Assembly: GCA_032229885.1 (NCBI GenBank)
Contig: JAVYAJ010000148.1
Location: 1 to 34,261 of the forward strand
Direction of reading: 5' to 3'
From: Anammoximicrobium sp032229885
Lineage (GTDB): Bacteria; Planctomycetota; Planctomycetia; Pirellulales; Pirellulaceae
DNA length: 34,261 nt
Positions 1 through 7,739 of this stretch are shown one piece after another; within the stretch, counting starts at the first letter, position 1; the number at the start of each line of letters is the position of its first letter. The translations under genes and the position numbers were made by a program. The notes below the pieces were generated by a model. That model had not been told where the DNA came from. It searched no databases and was given only the letters and a program-made list of their open reading frames with translations.

Positions 1-78
1 AAAGGCCGCCAAATCGCTACCGCCCTACTGAAAGCACAAGATGTAACCCTTCAACAACTTAACGCTGTCGCTGCCTAA
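1..78 (+). CDS. C-terminal end of an unidentified protein (5'-truncated by window edge)
   Basis: Frame 1 is open from the first base to a TAA at 76-78 and encodes 25 residues, ending in TLQQLNAVAA. The codons are less GC-rich than in the rest of the window (for example AAA, CTA, GTA, CTT, CAA). The stretch is too short to assign a family. It runs towards the minus-strand DUF433-like stub and overlaps its stop by about 20 bases, which suggests a recombination junction here. It could also be chance open sequence. Confidence 0.35.
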   Translation, partial: KGRQIATALLKAQDVTLQQLNAVAA

Positions 79-169
79 AAACATTGTCACATTCTTCGCG
101 ATGTTTGAGGTTAGTAGTATAGAGGTGCGGATCAATCGACAGCCGCTTCAGCAATGCGTCACGTTCCAT
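59..169 (-). pseudogene. N-terminal stub of a DUF433 (VapB-like antitoxin) gene
   Basis: An ATG at 169, with a GGAG 6 nt upstream on the minus strand, opens a 36-codon frame starting MERDALLKRLSIDPHL. I recognise this as the usual opening of DUF433 proteins, which normally continue with a CHGKP...GTR motif. Here that motif is missing: after about residue 16 the sequence becomes unrelated and stops at 59-61, inside the frame that enters from the left edge. DUF433 proteins are small predicted antitoxins, often paired with PIN-like toxins; no toxin gene is visible. The gene seems to have been cut off near position 118-124. The match covers only about 16 residues, so identification is tentative. 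Confidence 0.45.
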
Positions 170-213
170 GCCCATCTCCCTTTTTCGTCTGATCCGTTTC
201 TCCTCTACTACTC

Positions 214-303
214 CTCTTCATCCTCATCCTCCGCCTGCTCCCCCTCTCCTCGAACCCCGCCAGCTTCAACTGCGGCTCCACTTTGGGTGGCTTCCTTCTT
301 TGG
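214..303 (-). other. Coding-like acidic tail beyond the stop of the 388-aa gene
   Basis: Past the TAG at 304-306 the minus strand still looks coding. One frame gives KPPKVEPQLKLAGFEE and the frame of the upstream gene gives GEQAEDEDEEE followed by TAG TAG. The two join smoothly if one G is added to the G5 run at 240-244 (C5 on the plus strand). This suggests that the upstream protein once carried a charged, probably disordered C-terminal tail of about 35 residues, now cut off by indels. The alternative is assembly error, or low-complexity DNA that is not translated. Confidence 0.35.
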
Positions 304-1470
304 CTAGGACGTCTGAGTTAAGACTTGAAAGTTCTCAGGTTCGAGGAGGCGGTGCAGTTTTGCTTCCCGTTGCAAGAAACCCGTGACTGCGACCGCATTG
401 CCGTCTCGATGGGCGTCACACGCAAGTACGTAAGCATCGCGGTCTAGCACAAGCTGGACGCGAGTGGACCGACCGCCCAAGTTGGTACGAAGGGTGACAG
501 TGCCCTCGAAGTTGTTAACTAACGATGCGTCGGCCTTGAGACTCACAACGACACCTTCGAGGCGGGCACGTCGCGTCGAGGGTAATTCTCGCAGTTTGCG
601 GCCGGCTTCCTGAATGATCGAGAATGCAGTCTGGGAGAAGGAGACTTTGTGCGGAATACTCGAAATGACCTTGGGACGGTTTCGGGACCAGCTCATGTGA
701 ATCTGTAAGGTCGCCTGGTCCCCACCGGGCTTCATCGAGGCGATTGCCTCACAGAGATTCGCACTGACCCCACGGTTGACTCCACCGAGGATCGAGTCGT
801 AGTTCCCCGTGTGAATCGCTCCGTGAATGTGGTCTAGCGCCACCATTAGGCGAAGCGTGGTTTTGCGTGGAAACGGCTCGGTGTCAAGGAGGTGTTGCAG
901 GGAATCTCCTGGGAACATCTCGATTTGCCGCTCAACTTGCGGAGGGATCGGCGTCATGATCGTGGCAATGAAACTGCCTCGCTCAGTTTGGCCGAGCTGA
1001 CATGTTTCCAGGAGGTCAAGAGACTCCCTGTACGCTTGCCGTGGATAGTAAGCTTGTGGCTGATGAGCGCTGCACGCGGCTGCCGTCAGCAGTCCCCTCC
1101 CACCTTCGATAAGACGTATGCCCTCTGCAAGGGGCAGCGATCCCAGGGTCGCATTGGGAGCGCTGACCTGCAATCGAAGTACGTCGGCAGGGGGTGAAGA
1201 CAAGTCGGCGAGTACCTGCGATGCTTTTCGTTGCTCGACGGCTGCCAACATCTGAACGATGTCACTCATGCGCTCGACGTAGTCAGCTAAGTCCCGCCGA
1301 GCAGGGAGCAGCGCCTCCGCGTCTGAAATGCCGGGATATGTATAAAGGTTTCGGTGCGATGTAGACGACGCTTCGTCTCTTTTCCAGCCGTGGCTGGCCA
1401 AATAGAGCTGCACATCCTCCGAACGTAGCGCCGCGAGCTGATCGAAGGGCAGGTACGTCGTGTTGCTCAT
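304..1470 (-). CDS. Uncharacterised protein, partner of DUF4365 protein
   Basis: This 388-residue protein starts at an ATG that overlaps the DUF4365 stop (four bases, 1467-1470), with AGGGAG just upstream, so translation is probably coupled. It has no signal peptide or membrane segment and is likely cytoplasmic. The N-terminal third (to about residue 115) is mixed helical. The C-terminal part (about 240-385) is beta-rich, with a segment reading VQLVLDRDAYVLACDAHRDG. I do not recognise a family or catalytic motif. Its tight linkage to DUF4365 and to a DUF499 ATPase suggests membership of the same accessory, possibly anti-phage, module; this is inference. Coding-like sequence continues after its stop, so the present C-terminus may be a recent truncation. 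Confidence 0.75.
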   Translation of the reverse strand: MSNTTYLPFDQLAALRSEDVQLYLASHGWKRDEASSTSHRNLYTYPGISDAEALLPARRDLADYVERMSDIVQMLAAVEQRKASQVLADLSSPPADVLRLQVSAPNATLGSLPLAEGIRLIEGGRGLLTAAACSAHQPQAYYPRQAYRESLDLLETCQLGQTERGSFIATIMTPIPPQVERQIEMFPGDSLQHLLDTEPFPRKTTLRLMVALDHIHGAIHTGNYDSILGGVNRGVSANLCEAIASMKPGGDQATLQIHMSWSRNRPKVISSIPHKVSFSQTAFSIIQEAGRKLRELPSTRRARLEGVVVSLKADASLVNNFEGTVTLRTNLGGRSTRVQLVLDRDAYVLACDAHRDGNAVAVTGFLQREAKLHRLLEPENFQVLTQTS

Positions 1471-1970
1471 AATGGCTCCCTTCTGGAGACCTTTTCCATT
1501 AACTCACGCAAACCGGCGACCGTGAACTGCTGATTACGTGGTAGATGGACGGTTACGGAATCCACGTTTTCTGTCTCTGGCTTTCCGAGCAGCGTGCTCC
1601 AGTATGCGCAGCGGCGAGAGATCATTTCATCTTCCGTTTGTACCAGCCAACGATCCTCTTCTTCTGGCAGAAGCAGCACGACCAGCAATCTCGGAACCAG
1701 AGACTCTTCGCGGAGGTCGTTGTAGTTCTTCAGAGGAAGGACGATGGAAAGATGGTTGGCCCTGAGCACGGGCTTAGCGGTGGCTTTGAGCTGAATGTCG
1801 ATTTTCGGCGAACGAAGCACAGCTTTGTTGTGGACCCTTCCACGAGCCGCAAGTTGAACGTCAATGCTATCGTCATCGATGTGGATGACCTGACAAGCAT
1901 AGCCGGCCCGTGCAGCAACGGCGTGTACATACGCAACACTGAGCTGTTCTTTTTGCTCGTTCTCGGTCAT
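1467..1970 (-). CDS. DUF4365 domain-containing protein
   Basis: The 167-residue product begins TENEQKEQLSVAYVHAVAAR and continues with a DSIDVQL segment and a FDIQLKA-like strand (here DIQLKAT), the pattern of DUF4365. Members have a restriction-endonuclease-like core in which the D...QxK arrangement is the likely active site (here D and the QLKAT lysine near residues 57-61), and they occur in accessory and defence gene clusters. No biochemical role is established here. The ATG at 1970 is supported by AGGAG 10 nt upstream. The gene lies 25 nt after the DUF499 remnant and overlaps the following 388-aa gene by four bases, so the three form an operon. It appears intact. Confidence 0.8.
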   Translation of the reverse strand: MTENEQKEQLSVAYVHAVAARAGYACQVIHIDDDSIDVQLAARGRVHNKAVLRSPKIDIQLKATAKPVLRANHLSIVLPLKNYNDLREESLVPRLLVVLLLPEEEDRWLVQTEDEMISRRCAYWSTLLGKPETENVDSVTVHLPRNQQFTVAGLRELMEKVSRREPL

Positions 1971-1995
1971 CGCTCACATTCTCCTGTGGTGCGTA

Positions 1996-4141
1996 CTACT
2001 TCTTCGCCACCAAGTTCCGCAGGGCCTTCTGCGCCCGCCGGCTCTGGCGGTTCTCGGTCTCGTTGCTGGACCAGTAGTACGCCTCCTCCGCGGTCATGCC
2101 GCGGAAGTGTTCCGATACGTGTGTCATGCGCGAGGTCTTGCGAAGCGGCTTGACGGCCAGCACGAGCAGCCCCCGGCAGCCCCCCAGTTCCTCGGACAGC
2201 GCGAACGGGGCCGCGCGATCGCGGGCGAGATCGGTCGGCCGATAGCCGGCCTGTTTCGTCGTGGCGAACACCTGATCGGCGACCAGAAACAGGACGTTGT
2301 TCTTGTACGTGCGGTATTCCTCCATGCTGCCCTTGTGCTCGAACAGCTTCAGCACCAAGTCGGGGGGCGTGGCGGCCTCGATGGCCGTAACATTGGCGGC
2401 GTCGTAGTGGATGACGGCGAGCTTGGGCGCCCGTGCGTCGTCGTCCAGCGCGGCCGCCTCGGCGGGGAAATATTCCGGCTCGAACGTGCCCTTTTTCCAG
2501 ATTTTCTTGATCCGTTCGTCCAGCTCGGTCTTGGCCTTGATCCTGCCGACCATGCTCATTTCGTCGTCGATGATCTTGCGGGGCGCCGGCTCCGGCTTGA
2601 AGCGATAGCGGTGTCCGTCGTAGTCGAAATACCCGCAGCAATCGACCAGCCGCTGGGTGGCCTTGTCCACGAGCGACGGATCATCGCCGGGTTGCAGCAC
2701 GGCCAGCCGCAAGTCGGCCGGGTCGGCGCCGCTCTGGCCGGTCTGGACCAGGCTGTGCAGAAAGACGGTCGTCGCGATCCGCTGGCCGTAGGGCGGGCGA
2801 CCGGCCGCGCGGTAGTCGGCATCCAGCGTCTGGGCATGGGCAGGCGATCCCTTCACCGGGCTGGCGATGTCGGCCTCGATGACCTGCTTGTACTGCGGTC
2901 GATCCAACCGGCTGGTGAGATCGTTGGCCGTGCGATCATCGGCCAGATCCACGCAGAACGGAGCGATCAGGCAACAGTCCGACGGCCTGTCCTCCCACAG
3001 CTTGCGGATCGTCTGCGCCAGGATGCGCAGTACGCCGCGGGTTCGCTGAAAGTTGGGGATCGTCGAAAGTCTTGCGGTTCAACGTAGTCAGCAACTCGGG
3101 GTGAAACGGATAATCTTTGGCGATGTCGTCGCTGTATTCAGAGCGGGTCGCTCGCGACGGGAGATCGACGTTCTGGCTGACCATCCGACCGAAGTACTCG
3201 GCATAGCTGGCGGCGACCGCCTGGGCCGCTTTCTTGTCGACGGCAGAGAACATTCGGTGGCTGACGACAGCGCTGATCTCGTCCTCGGCCGTAGGCGTCA
3301 GGACGTGTTCCGAGCGTGCGGAAACGCTCTTGGATTCCGCCAGCGCCTCGCGGACCTGATCCGACTCTTTCCCGAACGCATCCCCCGAGTCGGCCAGCGT
3401 ATAAACGAGAACCGTGCGCCGGCTCTCGGAGGCGAATTTCATCAGCGACATGAGAAAGGCCACGGTCTGTTCCGCCAGAGTGGTCTTGCCCACCCGGACG
3501 CCGCTGCTGACCCGCAGATACTGGCCGATCTCGTCGATCATGATCAAAGCCGGTTCGTCGCCGATCAGCTTTTCCCACGGCTGCGTGCTGGGGGCCGTGC
3601 GTCCCTCGTCGCTCTTGCGAACCAGCTCGTAGGCCGCCGTGCCGCCTTTGGCGCCGCCCGTGCGATGGCCGAGTTGGTAGGCGAGCTCGCCCCAGAGCGT
3701 ATAGGTGCGCACGTCGCCGTGATCCACGCCGTCCGCAACGCCGGTATCCGGCCCCACGATGCCCGCGATCTTCTCGATGGGCCGGCTGGGCAAGATGTCC
3801 TTGCCGACGAACCCCTTGACCACTTTGGCGTCCAAATCGCCGCAACAGACGTGGTACAGGCCGATCAAGTTGTGCGTCTTGCCGCCGCCGAAGTTCGTTT
3901 CCAGGCGGATCACCGAGGCGCTGTCCGCACGCTTGCCAGAAATGCGCCCCAGCGCCTCGCCCAGCAGCGACATCAGTCCTTTGGTGGCGTACGTGTTGGC
4001 AAAGAAGGTCTCGGCATCGCCGTACACGGCGTCGGCCGTCCCTCGCAGAACTTTGGTCAACGAGGCGGCGAACTGCTGTTCTTTCAGCTCGCCCGTCAGC
4101 ACTTCCGGGCGGGGCGTGCACGCATCGAAGATCGTCTTCAT
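1996..4141 (-). pseudogene. DUF499-type P-loop ATPase, frameshifted and shortened
   Basis: From the ATG at 4141 the first part encodes a DUF499 ATP-binding region: Walker A ETNFGGGKTH (residues 81-90) and Walker B ALIMIDEIGQYLR (198-210). At about 3064 the frame breaks: KTF is followed out of frame by TIPNFQRTRGVLRIL, a conserved-looking segment, which continues in the second frame down to 1996. One extra base at 3062-3064, or two missing, explains this. The second part stays DUF499-like to about LFLVADQ (near 2265-2300). It then switches to an unrelated-looking end with GMTAEEAYYW and stops at about 715 codons in total, shorter than the 900-1100 residues I expect for the family. DUF499 proteins sit in anti-phage-associated islands with DUF1156 methylases and helicases, which are absent here. 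The frameshift could be a sequencing error. Confidence 0.75.
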
Positions 4142-4154
4142 GGCATGTCTCGTG

Positions 4155-4463
4155 TCATCGCCTGGATTTGAGGTCAGAACTGGACGGCTCTTCAATCGAT
4201 CGGAGCAGGTTCGTCAGATCCTCGCGCCGGTACAGTCGATGCTTGTTGACGGGATGGCGGAACTCCGGGATTTTCCCAGCGGCGCCCCACGCCCGCACGG
4301 TGTTGGGGGCCACACCGAGGATCTCGGCTGCCTTTCGGACTCGAACGTAGGTTTCGCGGATGCCGATAACTGCCGCCCGTTGTTGGGGATAGCCGTTGGT
4401 CACGCAGATCTTAGCAAGTCGTGCACGTGCAGGTAACTGCTCGGTCGCGAAAAGACACGGCAT
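4155..4463 (-). CDS. MerR/excisionase-type helix-turn-helix protein
   Basis: The 102-residue frame contains a winged-HTH of the excisionase/BldC type: YVRVRKAAEILGVAPNTVRA, then WGAAGKIPEFRHPVNKHRLY and a second helix REDLTNLL. Such proteins bind DNA either as regulators or as recombination directionality factors. The first ~35 residues are not conserved-looking. The annotated ATG is the only in-frame ATG, so a non-ATG start nearer the domain (around 4360) is possible. The stop lies 13 nt before the DUF499 start, so it is the first gene of the island operon and may regulate it; this is inference from position. It reads like an intact gene. Confidence 0.7.
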   Translation of the reverse strand: MPCLFATEQLPARARLAKICVTNGYPQQRAAVIGIRETYVRVRKAAEILGVAPNTVRAWGAAGKIPEFRHPVNKHRLYRREDLTNLLRSIEEPSSSDLKSRR

Positions 4464-5117
4464 ACGTCGACATCCGACGGATTGAGCTAGTCGAGCTGAC
4501 CGGCCGAAGCGCGACGCGCCTTGGCGGGCGATCCGCCGTTATGCGAAAAGGCGGTTGCCTGCACGGAGCTCTGGCCGTCATCTGATCCCTGAATGCGCTG
4601 GCCACGCCAGACAGCTCGGCCATTCTTGCGCCAACGCCAGGAATCAGAACTGATGGGACAGGCAAGTCGTCCCAGATTCCCAGGGGAACAACCCGGGCAC
4701 GCGTTCATGGCGATCGGAACGGCTGGGCGGCGAGCACAAGGAAGTGCGCCGTCCTTGGAGGGACGCGCTCCGTCGCGTCCGTTGTGTTTCGTCACGATCC
4801 GCTCGGTTGCGGCCACGACGGAGCTTGGCCCTGCGTCGCTGCGTATGTTTCTCTCGAAAGATGCATTCCAGGCTGATAAACCAGGGCGTTGTCCAAGCGG
4901 GGTTTTCGGGTTGTCAGCCTCGTCAGCGTGCGGGGTTTTCGGCGGTTCGCAAACCACGGCCGCCCTCATATTCAGTCTTGACAGCGCAACACGGCGCAGT
5001 CCGCGTGTTGAATGCAGGCGGCGAATGGATGTCTTCGGGCATTACGCCTGTACAACGTGCGCGCATCTGGTTCGCCGGTGGACCGCGGCGTCATCGGGGC
5101 GGGCTCGGGCGGACGCC
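4464..5117. other. Gene-free region with intergenic repeat
   Basis: No convincing gene is seen in about 650 bases between the island and the recombinase. Open frames here lack recognisable domains and overlap one another. The region contains repeat copy 1 (4655-4888). It also has two 11-bp direct repeats (GGGGTTTTCGG at 4899-4909 and 4932-4942) and an isolated TTGACA at 4978 that has no matching -10 box. The region lies downstream of the recombinase gene and upstream of the HTH gene, so an island promoter is expected near 4464-4560, but I cannot point to one. Confidence 0.5.
4655..4888. repeat. Intergenic repeat, copy 1
   Basis: This segment aligns over its whole length with 24737-24951. Shared blocks include GGGACA at the left end, TCGTCCC, GGGCACG, GGCGGCGAGC, AGTGCGCCGTCCT, GGTTGCGGCCACGACG and GATAAACCA at the right end. 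It contains an inverted repeat, GGACGCG-CTCCGT-CGCGTCC (around 4760-4780). A second arm, CGACGGAGC (around 4817-4825), can pair with GCTCCGTCG, so alternative hairpins are possible. No open frame is conserved between copies, which suggests a non-autonomous, MITE-like or REP-like element. Confidence 0.65.
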
Positions 5118-6071
5118 TCAGGCCCGGGGGTGGAATTGGCGGTGGACTTTCTTGAGCCGCGACTGGTCGACGTGCGTGTAGATCTGGGTCGTCTGGATGC
5201 TGGCGTGGCCGAGCATCTCTTGGACTTGGCGCAAATCGGCGCCGCCGGCCAGCAGGTGGGTCGCAAAGCTATGGCGGAGCGTGTGGGGGCTGATGGTCGG
5301 TGGAACGCCTGCGCGGACGGCGTATTTCTTTACCACTTCCCAGATCGCTTCGCGGCGCAGGCGGCGGCCGCGGCGAGACAGCAGCAGCCAGTCGGGCGGG
5401 GTTGCGGCCGCGGCGGCAAGCTGCGGTCGCTCGTGCTCCAGATACGCCTGGACGGCCGTTTTCGCCGCCTGGCCCAGTGGCGTCAACCGCTGTTTGCTGC
5501 CCTTGCCTTGGCATAGACAGTAATTCTCGGCCAGATGCAAGTCCGGCAAGCGCAGTTGCGACAATTCCGAGGCGCGACAGCCCGTGGCGTACAGCAGTTC
5601 GAGCAGCGCGCGATCCCGGTACGGAAACGGATCATACGGGCGCGGCGCCTCGAGAAACCGTTGGACCATGCCGGGAGACAGGACGTGCGGAACCCGCTCC
5701 CACAGTTTTTGGCTGCCGAGCAGCTCGGCCAGGTTGTGCTGCAGAATGCCTTCGAGCTGCAGGTAACGAAAGAACATCCGCAGGCCGACGATGTGCCGCG
5801 CGATGCTCGATGGGGCCAAGTTCTGCTGGTGGAGCCAGCCGACGAAATCCGACAGCTCGCGAATTCCCAATTCGGGAATCGGTTTGCCGACATCCGACAG
5901 CCATTGCTGGAACCGTCGCACGTCGCGTTGGTAGGCGGCCGCCGTGTTCTCGGCCAGGTGGCACTCGCTGCGCACGTAATCGAGAAACGCGGCCGCCCAG
6001 CGCACCGCGGAATCGCCCTGGATCTTGGGCTTGACGACCTTCAACTTGGGTCGAGGCTTGCTAATGGCCAT
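5118..6071 (-). CDS. xerD: Tyrosine recombinase, XerC/XerD type
   Basis: From the ATG at 6071 the protein has 317 residues, close to the usual ~300. It has a G-rich Shine-Dalgarno stretch upstream; longer frames to 6251 lack domain content. An N-terminal SAM-like core-binding domain (about 20-110, with the ENTAAAYQRDVRRF motif) precedes the catalytic domain. Active-site residues are present: R166 in ATGCRASEL, lysine in GKGSKQR (190-193), H263 and R266 in SPHTLRHSFATHL, H289 in LGHASIQTT and Y298 in IYTHV. Xer recombinases resolve chromosome dimers at dif with FtsK, but phage and island integrases share the fold. Its length and motifs fit the housekeeping type, although it sits next to the accessory island. 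It is divergent from the acyltransferase gene. Confidence 0.88.
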   Translation of the reverse strand: MAISKPRPKLKVVKPKIQGDSAVRWAAAFLDYVRSECHLAENTAAAYQRDVRRFQQWLSDVGKPIPELGIRELSDFVGWLHQQNLAPSSIARHIVGLRMFFRYLQLEGILQHNLAELLGSQKLWERVPHVLSPGMVQRFLEAPRPYDPFPYRDRALLELLYATGCRASELSQLRLPDLHLAENYCLCQGKGSKQRLTPLGQAAKTAVQAYLEHERPQLAAAAATPPDWLLLSRRGRRLRREAIWEVVKKYAVRAGVPPTISPHTLRHSFATHLLAGGADLRQVQEMLGHASIQTTQIYTHVDQSRLKKVHRQFHPRA

Positions 6072-6295
6072 CCGAATGGGCTCCCCCCCCCGAGACGTCC
6101 GCCGGCGCTTGTCCGCGGCCCCTGGCGGATCTACTGTCGATTTCGGACAATGGCCCGCGCCGTCATCAGGCGTTTGTCGTGCGGGCCGCGACAGGCTGCG
6201 GCGGCCCGCGGCGTCGCGTTCGGTTGTGTCGGATATGCGGTCGCGAGCCACGGGGCGCGAGTTCGGGCCTTGGGCGTCCCTGGGACATTCGATCC

Positions 6296-7522
6296 ATGCA
6301 AGACGTGATCGTCGAAAAACCGTATACGTTCATCTCGCCGTCGCGAAGCCCGTTTTGGCCGTGGTTATTCCAGGCGTTGCGGCTGTACGAGCCTCATCTG
6401 CGCAAGCGCGAAGGCGTCGTCGCCCACGAGTGCCGCCACGTGGATCGGCTGCGTCAATCGCTGGCGGCGGGCCACGGCATCCTATTGACGCCCAATCACT
6501 GTCGCACGGCCGATCCGCTGGCGCTGGGCTTTCTGGCGCGCGAGGCCGGCACGCACCTGTACTGCATGGCCAGTTGGCATCTGTTTCATCAGGATTGGCT
6601 GTCGGCGTGGGCGCTGCCTCGGATGGGCGCGTTCAGCGTGAACCGCGAGGGCATCGATCGGCAGGCCATCAACACGGCGATGGACATTCTGGAGACGGCC
6701 GAGCGTCCGTTGGTGGTGTTCCCCGAAGGCGCCGTGTCGCGGAACAACGATCGGCTGCACGCCCTGTTGGACATCTCGTTTCTCGCTCGCGGGGCGGCCA
6801 AGAAGCGGGCCAAGCTCGGCGCCGGCGGCCGCGTGGTTATTCATCCCGTGGCGCTGAAGTACCTGTTCGGCGGCGATGTCGAACGGCAGGGTGATCAGGT
6901 TTTGACGCAGATCGAACGGCGGCTGTCCTGGCGGCCGCAGCGACACCTGCCTCTGTTGGAGCGGGTCGGCAAAGCCGGACGTGCGCTGCTGTGCCTCAAG
7001 GAACTCGAATACTTCGGCCACAGCCAGACGGGTTCGCTGGCCGGGCGGTTGACGGGCCTGATCGACCGCCTGTTGGGGCCGCTCGAGGCCGAGTGGCTCG
7101 GCGCGCCGCGCTCCGGGCCGGTCGTGCCGCGGATCAAGGCCTTGCGGATGAAAGTGCTGCCGGAGATGATCGAAGGCAAGGTCGACGACGCCGAGCGTCG
7201 GCGCCGCTGGGAACAACTGGCGGACATGTACCTGGCTCAACAGTTATCCTATTACCCGCCGGACTACTGGACCGAATATCCGTCGCTCGACCGCGTGCTC
7301 GAATTGATCGAACGCTTGGAAGAAGACTTGACGGATCGCGTGACCGTTCACGGTGGGCTGCGCGTCGTGATCGAGGTCGGCGAGGCGATCGAGGTGGGCG
7401 TCGAGCGGGACCGGTCGGCGGACGTAGACCCGCTGATGCGTCAGATGGAAGAGTCGCTGCAGGGCATGTTGGATCGGTTGGCCCGCGAGTCCCCGGAGTA
7501 TCGACCGCGGCGCGCCAGTTGA
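6296..7522 (+). CDS. PlsC-family 1-acyl-glycerol-3-phosphate-type acyltransferase
   Basis: The 408-residue protein carries the acyltransferase motifs: block I NHCRTAD (H68, D73), a block II-like region around FSVNREG (113-119), and block III FPEGAVSR (142-149). Such enzymes transfer acyl chains to glycerophospholipid precursors or related acceptors at the inner membrane. It is much longer than canonical PlsC (~240 residues): after about residue 230 it has a mostly helical, charged C-terminal extension of unknown role, with DPLMRQMEESLQGMLDRL near the end. The ATG at 6296 was chosen because the preceding 39 codons are not conserved-looking. Acyl donor and acceptor cannot be told from sequence. 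The next gene starts 217 nt downstream, so it is probably its own unit. Confidence 0.82.
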   Translation: MQDVIVEKPYTFISPSRSPFWPWLFQALRLYEPHLRKREGVVAHECRHVDRLRQSLAAGHGILLTPNHCRTADPLALGFLAREAGTHLYCMASWHLFHQDWLSAWALPRMGAFSVNREGIDRQAINTAMDILETAERPLVVFPEGAVSRNNDRLHALLDISFLARGAAKKRAKLGAGGRVVIHPVALKYLFGGDVERQGDQVLTQIERRLSWRPQRHLPLLERVGKAGRALLCLKELEYFGHSQTGSLAGRLTGLIDRLLGPLEAEWLGAPRSGPVVPRIKALRMKVLPEMIEGKVDDAERRRRWEQLADMYLAQQLSYYPPDYWTEYPSLDRVLELIERLEEDLTDRVTVHGGLRVVIEVGEAIEVGVERDRSADVDPLMRQMEESLQGMLDRLARESPEYRPRRAS

Positions 7523-7601
7523 CCACGCGGGTCGGTTTGCGGTACGCTGTATCTACTGCGAAGATATCTATCCGGCGGCCCCGGCGCACGCGAGCGCACG
7601 A

Positions 7602-7644
7602 AGACTGAGGTCCGTGCGGCAGAGACAGACTGAAGTCCGTCCGA
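7602..7644 (+). repeat. Short imperfect tandem repeat upstream of pilT
   Basis: Two 18-bp units (7602-7619 and 7627-7644), both beginning AGACTGA and sharing GTCCGT, lie 25 nt apart in the leader region of the PilT gene. They could be a regulator binding site or chance. Confidence 0.3.
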
Positions 7645-7722
7645 CATGGTTCCATCTCGGGCCGCGCGAGCCAGCGGACGAGGATCTCCAACACCAGGGG
7701 TTGTAGTCGAGATCAAAGAACG

Positions 7723-7729
7723 AAAGGAG
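7723..7729 (+). promoter_or_regulatory. Strong ribosome binding site of pilT
   Basis: AAAGGAG lies 10 nt before the ATG at 7740 and fixes the start of the PilT gene. Confidence 0.7.
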
Positions 7730-7739
7730 AGCTGTTTCG

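Noticed and set aside
101..386. Small plus-strand Ser/Pro-rich frames
   Set aside because: They are antisense to the coding-like acidic tail and DUF433 stub; serine runs come from reading Glu/Asp codons backwards.
1545..2153. 202-codon plus-strand open frame over the DUF4365 gene
   Set aside because: It is antisense to DUF4365 and the DUF499 end, both of which have family motifs and ribosome binding sites; its peptide has no recognisable domain.
2107..4171. Two long plus-strand open frames opposite the DUF499 gene
   Set aside because: They are antisense shadows produced by high GC at third codon positions; the minus strand carries Walker A and B motifs.
4899..4942. 11-bp direct repeats GGGGTTTTCGG as possible target-site duplication or attachment sites
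   Set aside because: They are only 22 nt apart with nothing between them that looks inserted, so a mobile-element origin is not supported.
4593..5516. 307-codon plus-strand open frame
   Set aside because: It covers the intergenic repeat and runs antisense through the catalytic end of the recombinase; composition is Arg/Ala/Gly-rich.
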